A stretch of 40,351 nucleotides of DNA. Source: an uncultured Clostridium sp. Lineage in GTDB: Bacteria; Bacillota_A; Clostridia; TANB77; CAG-508. This document shows, piece after piece, positions 32,596 through 40,242 of this stretch. The stretch covers positions 1 through 40,351 of the forward strand of contig CAKNIU010000006.1 in assembly GCA_930980675.1 (NCBI GenBank), in the 5' to 3' direction. The notes under the pieces are model-generated. The model did no database searches. It was not told where the DNA came from and worked only from the letters and a program-made list of their open reading frames with translations. Numbering within the stretch: position 1 is the first letter of the stretch; every line of letters begins with the position of its first letter. A program made the position numbers and the translations under genes.

Positions 32596-33338
32596 TTTTC
32601 CATTCCATCTTCATAGCCTTTACGTCTAATTGCTTTTTCATCCATTATGGCCTTTTCTCTTAAATCTGCTAATCTTCTCATTTTCTCATCTTCTGTCATT
32701 TTATGTACTGTCACTACTGCTTCTTCAATATCTTCATTTTCTTTCATTATTTCTTCGACCTCCCTTGTATTAGGGTCGTTTATGAATAATGCCCATTGCG
32801 CCTTCTTGTTTTGCTTGTTTTTTTCATATTCAGCCCTTACTTTTGACAACTCAATTATATCTATTTCTATTTTATCTGTCAAGACAAGATCTGGTGCGTT
32901 TTTCTCTCGCAAATTCCATTTTGTTTCCATTCTTTTTATCTCTTTTGTTAAATCTAAATCATAATCTAAAATTGCTACCATAACTACTCTTTTTGCCTTT
33001 TTATAATCATCACCTTTTTTCACTTCATTATAGTATAATTTTGAAAAATAAAATAATAATCTTTCTTGTATATTTGACCTATCTACTAATTGTATTTCTA
33101 CATCTACTTTTTCAGTATCATTAATATCTAATTCTAGGTCTAATATACCAAGCTTGTCCTCTGGTTTTTCTCTAAATAACTCCTTGTCATCATTTATTGT
33201 TATTTTCCTAACTTTTTCATCTAGCATTGCTTCTGCAAATGCTTTTGTTATTTTCTCATTTTTCTTGCTAAATAAACTTTGAAATACTACGTCTAACTTT
33301 GGTTTTAATAGTTTTAAGTTTTTTTCTTTAATATCCAT
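32574..33338 (-). CDS. Rpn family PD-(D/E)XK nuclease/transposase, truncated tail
   Basis: Rpn (recombination-promoting nuclease) proteins are DNA endonucleases of the PD-(D/E)XK fold. This one fits the PDDEXK_2 group: LKPKLDVVFQSLFSKKNE, LGILDLEL (D67), VDVEIQ (E81, Q83), then ERLLFYFSKLYYNEVKKGDDY. 254 residues to a TAG inside the 13-bp repeat array. Beyond the array the original tail (RKRNAKKMKEMGLTNEQI...) is intact in the same frame to a stop at 32412, because six inserted bases cancel out, so the full gene would be 308 codons with two internal TAG codons. AAGGAG precedes the ATG. The triple-box promoter lies about 300 bp upstream. The nuclease domain looks complete. Confidence 0.82.
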   Translation of the reverse strand: MDIKEKNLKLLKPKLDVVFQSLFSKKNEKITKAFAEAMLDEKVRKITINDDKELFREKPEDKLGILDLELDINDTEKVDVEIQLVDRSNIQERLLFYFSKLYYNEVKKGDDYKKAKRVVMVAILDYDLDLTKEIKRMETKWNLREKNAPDLVLTDKIEIDIIELSKVRAEYEKNKQNKKAQWALFINDPNTREVEEIMKENEDIEEAVVTVHKMTEDEKMRRLADLREKAIMDEKAIRRKGYEDGMEKRDKRTE

Positions 33339-33553
33339 ATTTAATTCTCCTTGTATAATAATTTAGGGTTTAAAGTTACCACAAAGAACTTTTTATTATG
33401 TCACTTTAGTAATATAATTTTTACTATTTGGATTTTTATTAAGAAATTTGATTTATTTTAGAATCAAAATATAAATTTAAAATAATTCAATTTTGTATAA
33501 AAAGTGGTTTCACCACATATAATACAAGCTTTGCTCTGTAGATTTAAGTTAAC

Positions 33554-33604
33554 TTAAACTTGAAATATAGGCAAAATTTTAATTTTACCTATATTATAAA
33601 AAAT
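33554..33604. repeat. Leader hairpin shared with 40149-40200, copy 1
   Basis: AATATAGGCAAAATT and AATTTTACCTATATT pair in the leader of the Rpn gene. The same ~50-bp block, with TTGAAA and AAGGCAAAG variants, lies in the leader of the pilin-like gene near 40149-40200. The rest of the 484-bp gap between the Rpn gene and the pilin remnant is A+T-rich and gene-free, apart from the triple-box promoter and the pilin hairpin. Confidence 0.5.
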
Positions 33605-33634
33605 TTCGAAATTTAAAGCTTAACGCTTGCTTAT

Positions 33635-33710
33635 ATTATATTAAGTTTGTTAATTTATGTCAATATGTTTTAAGCATAAATCGTTCGTCAAAATACGACA
33701 AAATGTGACA
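33635..33710 (-). promoter_or_regulatory. Triple-box promoter, copy 2 (upstream of an Rpn gene)
   Basis: -35 TTGACA (33663-33658), 17 bp, -10 TATAAT (33640-33635). Boxes, on the minus strand: TGACGAA (33690-33684), TGTCGTA (33700-33694), TGTCACA (33710-33704), each 10 bp apart, the nearest 20 nt from the -35. They are more degenerate than in the other copies, but spacing and distance are identical to copy 1. Confidence 0.65.
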
Positions 33711-33739
33711 TAATTAACCATATTGCTTATAAACGTAAA

Positions 33740-33800
33740 AGAACCTCTATTAAAATATATTTTTATGTTAATCAATATAATATTTTTTAAAAGAGATTCT
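33740..33800 (-). terminator. Hairpin after the truncated pilin gene
   Basis: AGAACCTCTATTAAAATAT (33740-33758) pairs imperfectly with ATATTTTTTAAAAGAGATTCT-like sequence at 33780-33800. It follows the pilin remnant stop on the minus strand. The T run is short, so efficiency is doubtful. Confidence 0.45.
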
Positions 33801-33822
33801 ATATTTTTTCAACTTTTTTATT

Positions 33823-34953
33823 TTACTCCCATACAAGTATCGGAGATCCATTATTACTATTATCTATATCTTCTTTAAAATTAATACTTAAACTTGTGTT
33901 ATTAAATGCATCATTTTTTCCATAACAGTTTTCAATTTTTCCTGAACCATAAATATATGCTACTATATCTCCTTTCATATTATCTGTTGCATTTATTTCT
34001 CCTAAGGAATAGCAATTTATTATCTTATTACTTGTTGTTCCTACAATTCCTCCTACTCTATGTTTACCATTAACATTACTAATATTATATGAATCCAAAA
34101 TCACTCCATTACAACCTCCAACTATCCCTCCTACATTTTTTGAACCCGATACATCTCCATAGTTCTTACAACCATAAATTTTATGTTTTCCTGCAATTAA
34201 TACAGCTATTCCACCTATATTTGTATTTGCATAATTAATACAATTTATTATATCTCCTTTAAGACCATATAAATAACCTACTATTCCGGCCCCTACATTT
34301 CCTGAAATCTTACTATTTTTACCAATTATTACATTTTTTAATGTTCCTTCTACTACAAAGCCAAATAAACTATTATATCTATTTACTGTTGAAGTTATCT
34401 TTAAATTTTCTATTTTATTATTATTACCATCAAATATCCCTTTAAAAGGCTTGCTAGTCTCTATAATTGGATTTTGAATATCGGTATCAGAAGCTATATA
34501 TCCTATTGGTTCCCATTCTTCATTACTATCTAGTGTTATATCATTTGTTAAATACACATATTTTCCTTCATAAGTATTTCCGCTATTTACATCATCTCTA
34601 AACGCTTTTAATTCTTCTACTGAACTTATTTCTACCATATTTGGACTATCTATTATTCCTCCATCATCCCCAATATAGTACTTATTTTCACCTATTGTTA
34701 CAATAAAGCTTCCATCTTCATTTTCTTCTACACTTGCTTCATCTCCAAATTGCTCTTTTAATGAATTTTCTAATTCTGCTTTTGTCATACCTGTTTCCTG
34801 CATGCTACCTATTTGCATTCCTGCTAATGCTAATTCTATTGCTTCTCTTTCACTTGCATCTTGATATGTATCTGCTGCATTTTGTGCTCTCTTAAATAAG
34901 CCATTGTCTCCAACTGTCAAATTAATTGCAACACCTACTAAAATTAGCAAAAC
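33823..34953 (-). pseudogene. Pilin-like GLUG-repeat protein, 5'-truncated
   Basis: The protein is a close copy of the gene at 38593-40086 but begins abruptly inside the hydrophobic helix (LILVGVAINLTVGDNG). The match to the intact gene stops just before 34953; upstream is unrelated sequence with a stop in frame. The prepilin leader and most of the membrane helix are gone, and no start with a ribosome site exists. The remainder is open: helix region (FKRAQNAADTYQDASEREA), then GLUG-type repeats (VGAGIVGYLYG, VGGIVGGCNGVILDSYNIS, VGGIVGTTSNKIINCYSLGEI). 225 bp (34708-34932) are identical to 39721-39945. It lies 47 bp after the next pilin-like gene. Confidence 0.8.
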
Positions 34954-35000
34954 AATAATGTACTGGTCAATTTAATATAATTTTAACAGTTTATTCTATA

Positions 35001-36587
35001 TTAAAGTACAGTCATAACAGTACGAAATCCATATGGTGCATCACTTAAGCCATCACTGTTTCCAAATGCAAAAATACCTGAATTAACTCCATCAGAATAT
35101 TTTCCACCGTACAACAAAATTGGGTAATTGGAATAAGCAAATCCAGAATAATCACTATTCCAACCGTTGGCATCTATTCCATTGCTTGAGCTTTCGTACA
35201 CAGCATCTCCATAATTTCCATTTGCTGATGTTTCTACATCTTGCTCTTCTTTGGGCTGCGTCATTTCATAATTGCTCTCTCTACTATCGCTACTTCCTAT
35301 TTTATATACATCTGCATATTTTACATTACCTGCATTTACTGTATCTATTAAGTTTTGTGCGTATGTGTATGGTGTTCCATTCTGTATATAATCATTATTT
35401 ACATAACCTGCTACATATTCCCACGCACCTCCACTCATATCATATATTCCTGTTATATTACCTGTAGTACTTGCATTTCCTGCTTGTTTATAATCATTTA
35501 TACTTCCTTCATCCGCACCTGCATTTAAATTATTTCCTACGCTTCCTGTTATATAATTGCTACTATTATTTATCCATACTTCACTACCCTTTCCATAATC
35601 TTTACTTTGACTTAAATATGCTACTGCTCCCCATTCACTACTTTTTATCATATGTGGATCTACTATACTGTCACTACTATTTAATCCATATGGATTTCCT
35701 TCTCTATTTAGTTCTGTACATACTGTAAATATATTTGTTACTCTTATACATCTCCAACTCGTTACTCCTGCTTTTATTTGTGCAATTAAATCTGTTGTAT
35801 TTGCTGTACTAGTATCTCCATACCCTTTCGTATTACTTGTTTCAAACTTACCTACCCAAAATCCCTCTATTTCTGTATCTCCATAATGAAATGCTGGATG
35901 TACTACATAATCACTCATTCCTCCACCTATAGTTGCACTTGGATATAATGTACTATATGTTGTTTTTCCGTCTTTTCCCCTATTTCCTGTATCAATAAAA
36001 ACTATATCTATCTCCCCTGCTGTAGTTCCCTTTGTATGGTATTGAGTTCTTATTTTATATGCATATCTTGGTATCCAAACTAACATACTATAATTTGAAT
36101 TCTCGTTTAATACGCCATTGCTGTCAAATATATCTTCATCTCCATCTGCATCTTTCCCATTTTCTCCTACTAATACTACATTTGCCCATAATTTTTCTTC
36201 ATAATTATACCATCCACTATCCGTGGCTTCTGTTCTTACCCATCCTGTTCCATTTACATATTTTACAGGAATCATTCCTTGTGTTAACTTAGGAACTATA
36301 TCTATTGAATTACTAGCTTGAGCTATTTCTTCCATCTTATTTACTATGCTATTTAGATTTTTTTGTTCCTCTTCTTGTGCTAATTCTGTATTTTCTTTTG
36401 CTCTCTGTGCCTGTGTAATAATACCGTTTTCTCCTATTAGCATAGCTATAGATACGCCGGCTAGAATAATTAGAACTATGATAGTGACTACTAACGCTAT
36501 TAAAGTTATACCTTGCACCTGCTTTTTTATCTTTCTTAATTTTTTTCTATCTTTTCTTTTTTCCTGATTTCTTTTTGTTAAACTCAT
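35001..36587 (-). CDS. Prepilin-like protein with FGE-sulfatase / C-type-lectin-like domain
   Basis: 528 residues. A basic leader (RKDRKKLRKIKKQVQ) and GITLIALVVTIIVLIILAGV form the prepilin-type N-terminus, followed by a helical stalk (QAQRAKENTELAQEEEQKNL). The large C-terminal part shows FWVGKFETSN, VWINNSSNY, GIYDMSGGAWEYVAGYVN and a final ...SDAPYGFRTVM, the pattern of formylglycine-generating-enzyme-like (C-type-lectin) domains. That fold displays variable binding surfaces in diversity-generating retroelement targets, but no reverse transcriptase or template repeat is in the window. AAGGAGG precedes the ATG. A terminator-like repeated element lies about 75 bp upstream. Confidence 0.82.
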   Translation of the reverse strand: MSLTKRNQEKRKDRKKLRKIKKQVQGITLIALVVTIIVLIILAGVSIAMLIGENGIITQAQRAKENTELAQEEEQKNLNSIVNKMEEIAQASNSIDIVPKLTQGMIPVKYVNGTGWVRTEATDSGWYNYEEKLWANVVLVGENGKDADGDEDIFDSNGVLNENSNYSMLVWIPRYAYKIRTQYHTKGTTAGEIDIVFIDTGNRGKDGKTTYSTLYPSATIGGGMSDYVVHPAFHYGDTEIEGFWVGKFETSNTKGYGDTSTANTTDLIAQIKAGVTSWRCIRVTNIFTVCTELNREGNPYGLNSSDSIVDPHMIKSSEWGAVAYLSQSKDYGKGSEVWINNSSNYITGSVGNNLNAGADEGSINDYKQAGNASTTGNITGIYDMSGGAWEYVAGYVNNDYIQNGTPYTYAQNLIDTVNAGNVKYADVYKIGSSDSRESNYEMTQPKEEQDVETSANGNYGDAVYESSSNGIDANGWNSDYSGFAYSNYPILLYGGKYSDGVNSGIFAFGNSDGLSDAPYGFRTVMTVL

Positions 36588-36660
36588 ATTAGTTTTCCTC
36601 CTTGTTTTTTATATAATTTATCTTGAAGCTTTATATAAAATTTTTAAGTTTTTGCATAAT

Positions 36661-36773
36661 AAAAACTATGCCTCTTTTGCGTATTTTATATACGCATAAA
36701 AAGCATAGCTTTTCTACTACGTTCACATAATTGTATTTTATTAAATCTTACGATATATATATATATATATATA
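36661..36773 (-). repeat. Duplicated terminator-like element with (AT)n tract, copy 1
   Basis: Minus-strand order: (AT)n (36773-36753), a conserved block (TACGTAAGATTTAATAAAAT-like), GTGAACGTAGTAGA, then a hairpin with outer CTATGC/GCATAG and inner TGCGTAT/ATACGCA, then TTTTT. It therefore reads as an intrinsic terminator for the Rpn gene transcript ahead of it, or an attenuator before the pilin-like gene. Copy 2 is at 40243-40351. The 287-bp gap holds nothing else that I recognise. Confidence 0.7.
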
Positions 36774-36874
36774 CAGCCCCAAGGCTTTCAGCGTTTTTTG
36801 TCATTTGTTTGTGCTCCTTATTTTTTTATTATTTTATCACAAATATTTTATTAATTGCTATAGTTAAATTTATT

Positions 36875-38047
36875 TTATGTACTTTGTAAGGTTTTTTCTA
36901 ATTCTTTTATCTTTGCATCACTTAGGCCTGTACATTTTTTTATAATTTTTTTATCGCACTTTTCTTTAAGCATATTTATTGCAACTTGACTTATTCCACG
37001 TGTCTCACCTTTTTTCTCCCCTTCCTCAAAACATGTTTTTACAAAATTCTCTAACAACATATCCTTGTCCTCCTCCTTACTTAATCTCTTTTTTAATATT
37101 TCTATCATTTGATTTGATGTTTCTTTTCCATATTCTTTACCTATTATTTTGTTTATGTATGATGCTATATAATTGATTTCTTCTTCTGTTATTTTCAAGT
37201 TATCTAATTCTGCCTCTACCTTGTTTAAATCCTTTGAATCCCCTAACTTATCTATAAAAAATATTTTTGCTAATGTATCTTTATTATTTTTTTCTATATC
37301 TTTTTTCAAATCTTCTATTTTATATTCATTTGTTTCTTCTAACAGATATTCATCTGTTCCTTTTTCTTCCATTCTTGGATAAAATACTTCTATTTCTTCT
37401 AACATTTTACTTGCTACCCATTCTGCTCTTCCTGTATATAAAACTATTGCTATTACTTTTGCTACTTTAAATTCTTTGTTATCTTTTAATTTTTTATTAT
37501 TCTGATAATGGCTTCGTATTTCATTTTTATATTCTGCTATTCTTTTTGCCATTTGATAATTTACTTTTGTTTGATGTTCTATGAGATAAAATACTCCTTC
37601 ATATTTTTTATCTTTATATACTATGTCACTTTCTCTATCTTTCCAATCTGCTGTTATGTAACTTTCTGTTACTTCTTCTAATTCTTCTGCTTTTATTTCA
37701 TAGCCTTCTTTTATTTTTAACCATTTATTTAAACATATTGCTACTTGTGTTCTATCTTTTAGAATTTTTCTCATTATTTTGTCATTACTATGCTGTGTAT
37801 CTTCTTGATTATCATCGGGTAAATATGGAGCTTTTTCTTCCATTAAATAACTTTCGTCTTGATTACTATCCTCTAAATAACATTCTTCATTAGTCAGTAG
37901 TCTAAGTTTTGGTTTGCTATCATTTAAGCTATCCTTCAATTTCTCAGATTTTAATCCTATGTTTTCATCTTCATCATCTAGTATTAATTTAAGTTTCAAT
38001 TCTTCCCTCTCTTTCCAAATTATATCATTCAGTCTATATTTCGTCAA
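36875..38047 (-). CDS. Rpn family nuclease/transposase, Transposase_31 (YhgA-like) type
   Basis: 390 residues. The first ~88 are acidic and unusual for the family. The nuclease core then starts at KIMRKILKDRTQVAICLNKWLKI, with D141 in ESDIVYK, E157 and Q159 in YLIEHQT, and MAKRIAEYKNEIRSHY, matching YhgA-like Rpn proteins. The C-terminus (LLENFVKTCFEEGEKKGETRGISQVAINMLKEK...GLSDAKIKELEK) is the usual helical tail. The start is uncertain: TTG at 38047 with a poor ribosome site. It differs in family from the Rpn gene at 32574-33338, yet has the same upstream arrangement. Role is inferred: DNA cleavage promoting recA-independent recombination. Confidence 0.82.
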   Translation of the reverse strand: MTKYRLNDIIWKEREELKLKLILDDEDENIGLKSEKLKDSLNDSKPKLRLLTNEECYLEDSNQDESYLMEEKAPYLPDDNQEDTQHSNDKIMRKILKDRTQVAICLNKWLKIKEGYEIKAEELEEVTESYITADWKDRESDIVYKDKKYEGVFYLIEHQTKVNYQMAKRIAEYKNEIRSHYQNNKKLKDNKEFKVAKVIAIVLYTGRAEWVASKMLEEIEVFYPRMEEKGTDEYLLEETNEYKIEDLKKDIEKNNKDTLAKIFFIDKLGDSKDLNKVEAELDNLKITEEEINYIASYINKIIGKEYGKETSNQMIEILKKRLSKEEDKDMLLENFVKTCFEEGEKKGETRGISQVAINMLKEKCDKKIIKKCTGLSDAKIKELEKTLQST

Positions 38048-38392
38048 GTTTTTGACCGCAATTAATAAACCTAGTTACTCTTTGGATTAATAAGATGATT
38101 ACAACTCTTATATTCTAGTATTTTGATTACTATTTACAAGCTTTACATTAATACAAACTTAACTAGCTTTAAAATGATATAATTTAATTATTTTTATTTT
38201 AATTTTTAAAAATTTTCCTTCTTTGATTTTTTCTTGTGTAGAGTTTTGAATTATAAATTTGTTGAATTTAAATTTAATAGTACTATTAAAAATATTTAGA
38301 AATTAAATTTATTAATCCAATAAAAAAAATAATTTTAAATTTAAGTTATTATTTTATTAGTTGTAAAATAAATTATTAATTTTGTGACTTTA

Positions 38393-38478
38393 AGTATATT
38401 ATCATTTCAAATTTATGTCAATAGTTTTTCAAAAACTTATTACTATTATTCGTCGACATAGTTCGACAAAATTCGACT
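38393..38478 (-). promoter_or_regulatory. Triple-box promoter, copy 3 (upstream of an Rpn gene)
   Basis: -35 TTGACA (38421-38416), 17 bp, -10 TATACT (38398-38393). Boxes TGTCGAC (38458-38452), TGTCGAA (38468-38462), AGTCGAA (38478-38472), each 10 bp apart. The nearest is 30 nt from the -35, exactly one helical turn farther than in copies 1 and 2. The leader to the Rpn start is about 340 nt of extremely A+T-rich sequence with no gene. Confidence 0.7.
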
Positions 38479-38534
38479 TTTTGAATATCTTTATTAGTTA
38501 ATTTTAATCTTTACTTAATTCATGGTTTTATTAT

Positions 38535-38581
38535 TTAAACAGAGAATAACTTGTATTTCTACAAATTATTTCTCTGTTTAA
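38535..38581. terminator. Hairpin after the intact GLUG pilin gene
   Basis: TTAAACAGAGAATAA (38535-38549) pairs with TTATTTCTCTGTTTAA (38566-38581, one bulge). It lies 12 bp past the stop on the minus strand. T-rich sequence is weak on both sides. Confidence 0.55.
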
Positions 38582-38592
38582 TATCTTTTCTA

Positions 38593-40086
38593 CTAAATAT
38601 TATTATTTATATTTTTTTGCCATTTTAATATTGGATAACCTTGATTTATATTTTCTGTATCTTCTTCAAATTCAGCTCCTAAATCACTAGCACTGAATGT
38701 ATCTGAACTGTTATAACAATTAACTATTTCTGACATATTATTTGTATTTCTACCAAATATCTCTCCAACATTTCCGTTTACTCCTGTTACATTCCCTATA
38801 TTATAACAATTCTCAATCAAACTATGATATGCTCTCTCTAAATGTCCTACAATTCCACCTACTACTCTATCTCCTTTTACCATTTTTGTATTATAGCAAT
38901 TTTGTACTTTTCCAGCTATAGATCCTACTATACCTCCTACTGCACCAACTGTTGTATTTATTTCACCATTATTAAAACAATTTAATATATTTCCTTTAAA
39001 GTATCCTACTATTCCACCTACATTATTTTCATTTCCACTTATATTTCCATAATTTGCGCAATTGGTAATCCTATGATATTTTCCTTCAAATTCGTTCCAA
39101 TCTAGTCCATTACTAAATCCAACAATACCACCACCTGCATTGTTTAAATTTCCATAATTAATGCAATTGCTTATTGTAATACTTCCTACTACTTGTCCTA
39201 TAATTCCTCCCCTTGTTTGTTCAATATTTGCATAATTATTACAATTATATATTATTCCTGTATCAAATGCTATTCCAACAATACCTCCGCATCCCATTCC
39301 TTTCATATTTATATTGCAATTTTCTCCTAAATTAATATTTTTAATCTGTCCTTTTGATACTATTCCAAACAATCCTTGTCCATTTTTTGAATTATTAATA
39401 TTCATATAATCTACTGTGTGACCTTGTCCATCAAATATTCCTAAAAATGGCTTATTATTCTCATTATATATACTATCTTTTATACTAGTATCTTCAATAT
39501 TTTGAAAATAGTATCCTATTGGCTCCCATTCCTCATTTATATTTAATGTTATATCATCTGTTAAATATACATATTTTCCTTCATAGGTATTTCCATTATT
39601 CACGTCATCTCTAAATACTTTTAATTCATTAGCAGTACTTATTTCTATCATATTTGAACTATCTATTATTTCTCCATCTTCTCCTACATAATACTGATTT
39701 TCTCCTATTGTTACTAAAAAGCTTCCATCTTCATTTTCTTCTACACTTGCTTCATCTCCAAATTGCTCTTTTAATGAATTTTCTAATTCTGCTTTTGTCA
39801 TACCTGTTTCCTGCATGCTACCTATTTGCATTCCTGCTAATGCTAATTCTATTGCTTCTCTTTCACTTGCATCTTGATATGTATCTGCTGCATTTTGTGC
39901 TCTCTTAAATAAGCCATTGTCTCCAACTGTCAAATTAATTGCAACTCCTGCTAAAATTAGCAAAACAATAACTGTAACAACAAGTGCGATTAAAGTAATA
40001 CCCTTTACTTTTCTTTTTAACTTTTTCATTGTAATTTTGTACACCTTTAAGTTTGTATCTTTTTGTCTTTTCTTCATTAAGTTCAT
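38593..40086 (-). CDS. Prepilin-like secreted protein with GLUG repeats
   Basis: 497 residues. A long basic leader (KKRQKDTNLKVYKITMKKLKRKVK) precedes GITLIALVVTVIVLLILAGV, the prepilin-type helix. A helical segment (KRAQNAADTYQDASEREAIELALAG) and a small domain (DGSFLVTIGENQYYVGEDGEI) follow. After YLTDDITLNINEEWEPIGY comes a beta-helix-like array of GLUG motifs (GCGGIVGIAFDTGIIYNCNN, GGGIVGFSNG, VGGIVGYFKGNILNCFNNGEI, VGGIVGSIAGKVQNCYN, VGGIVGHLERAYHSLIENCYN). Such repeats occur in adhesins. AAGGGAG precedes the ATG. The triple-box promoter and an Rpn gene follow downstream. The N-terminal third is nearly identical to the truncated copy at 33823-34953. Confidence 0.85.
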   Translation of the reverse strand: MNLMKKRQKDTNLKVYKITMKKLKRKVKGITLIALVVTVIVLLILAGVAINLTVGDNGLFKRAQNAADTYQDASEREAIELALAGMQIGSMQETGMTKAELENSLKEQFGDEASVEENEDGSFLVTIGENQYYVGEDGEIIDSSNMIEISTANELKVFRDDVNNGNTYEGKYVYLTDDITLNINEEWEPIGYYFQNIEDTSIKDSIYNENNKPFLGIFDGQGHTVDYMNINNSKNGQGLFGIVSKGQIKNINLGENCNINMKGMGCGGIVGIAFDTGIIYNCNNYANIEQTRGGIIGQVVGSITISNCINYGNLNNAGGGIVGFSNGLDWNEFEGKYHRITNCANYGNISGNENNVGGIVGYFKGNILNCFNNGEINTTVGAVGGIVGSIAGKVQNCYNTKMVKGDRVVGGIVGHLERAYHSLIENCYNIGNVTGVNGNVGEIFGRNTNNMSEIVNCYNSSDTFSASDLGAEFEEDTENINQGYPILKWQKNINNNI

Positions 40087-40148
40087 CTTTAAATTTCTCC
40101 CTTCTCTTTTTTAATTTTAATCTGTAAACTGTGCATTGTGTAAAAAAT

Positions 40149-40200
40149 CTTAACCTTGAAACATAAGGCAAAGTTTTTGTTTTCCTATATTATTAAAAAT
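40149..40200. repeat. Leader hairpin shared with 33554-33604, copy 2
   Basis: TATAGG-AAAAC and TTTGCC-TTAT (minus strand) form a stem in the leader of the GLUG pilin gene. The ~50-bp block matches copy 1 with scattered differences, so it moved or was duplicated separately from the neighbouring genes. Confidence 0.5.
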
Positions 40201-40242
40201 CACATTTAAGATATGTCCCATTATAAGAATCTTTTAACTCAC

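Noticed and set aside
35001..35200. Diversity-generating retroelement variable region
   Set aside because: No template repeat or reverse transcriptase in the window; kept only as a question in the findings.
35120..36292. Several plus-strand frames rich in Leu, His and Tyr
   Set aside because: They lie opposite the pilin-like gene and reflect its repetitive codon use; no ribosome sites or protein-like composition.
36753..36773. CRISPR or other direct-repeat array near the AT tract
   Set aside because: It is a simple AT dinucleotide run; there are no spacers or repeated longer units.
38048..38592. Riboswitch in the long leaders of the Rpn genes
   Set aside because: The leaders are extremely A+T-rich and show no conserved riboswitch core (checked by eye for c-di-GMP, fluoride, preQ1 and T-box motifs).
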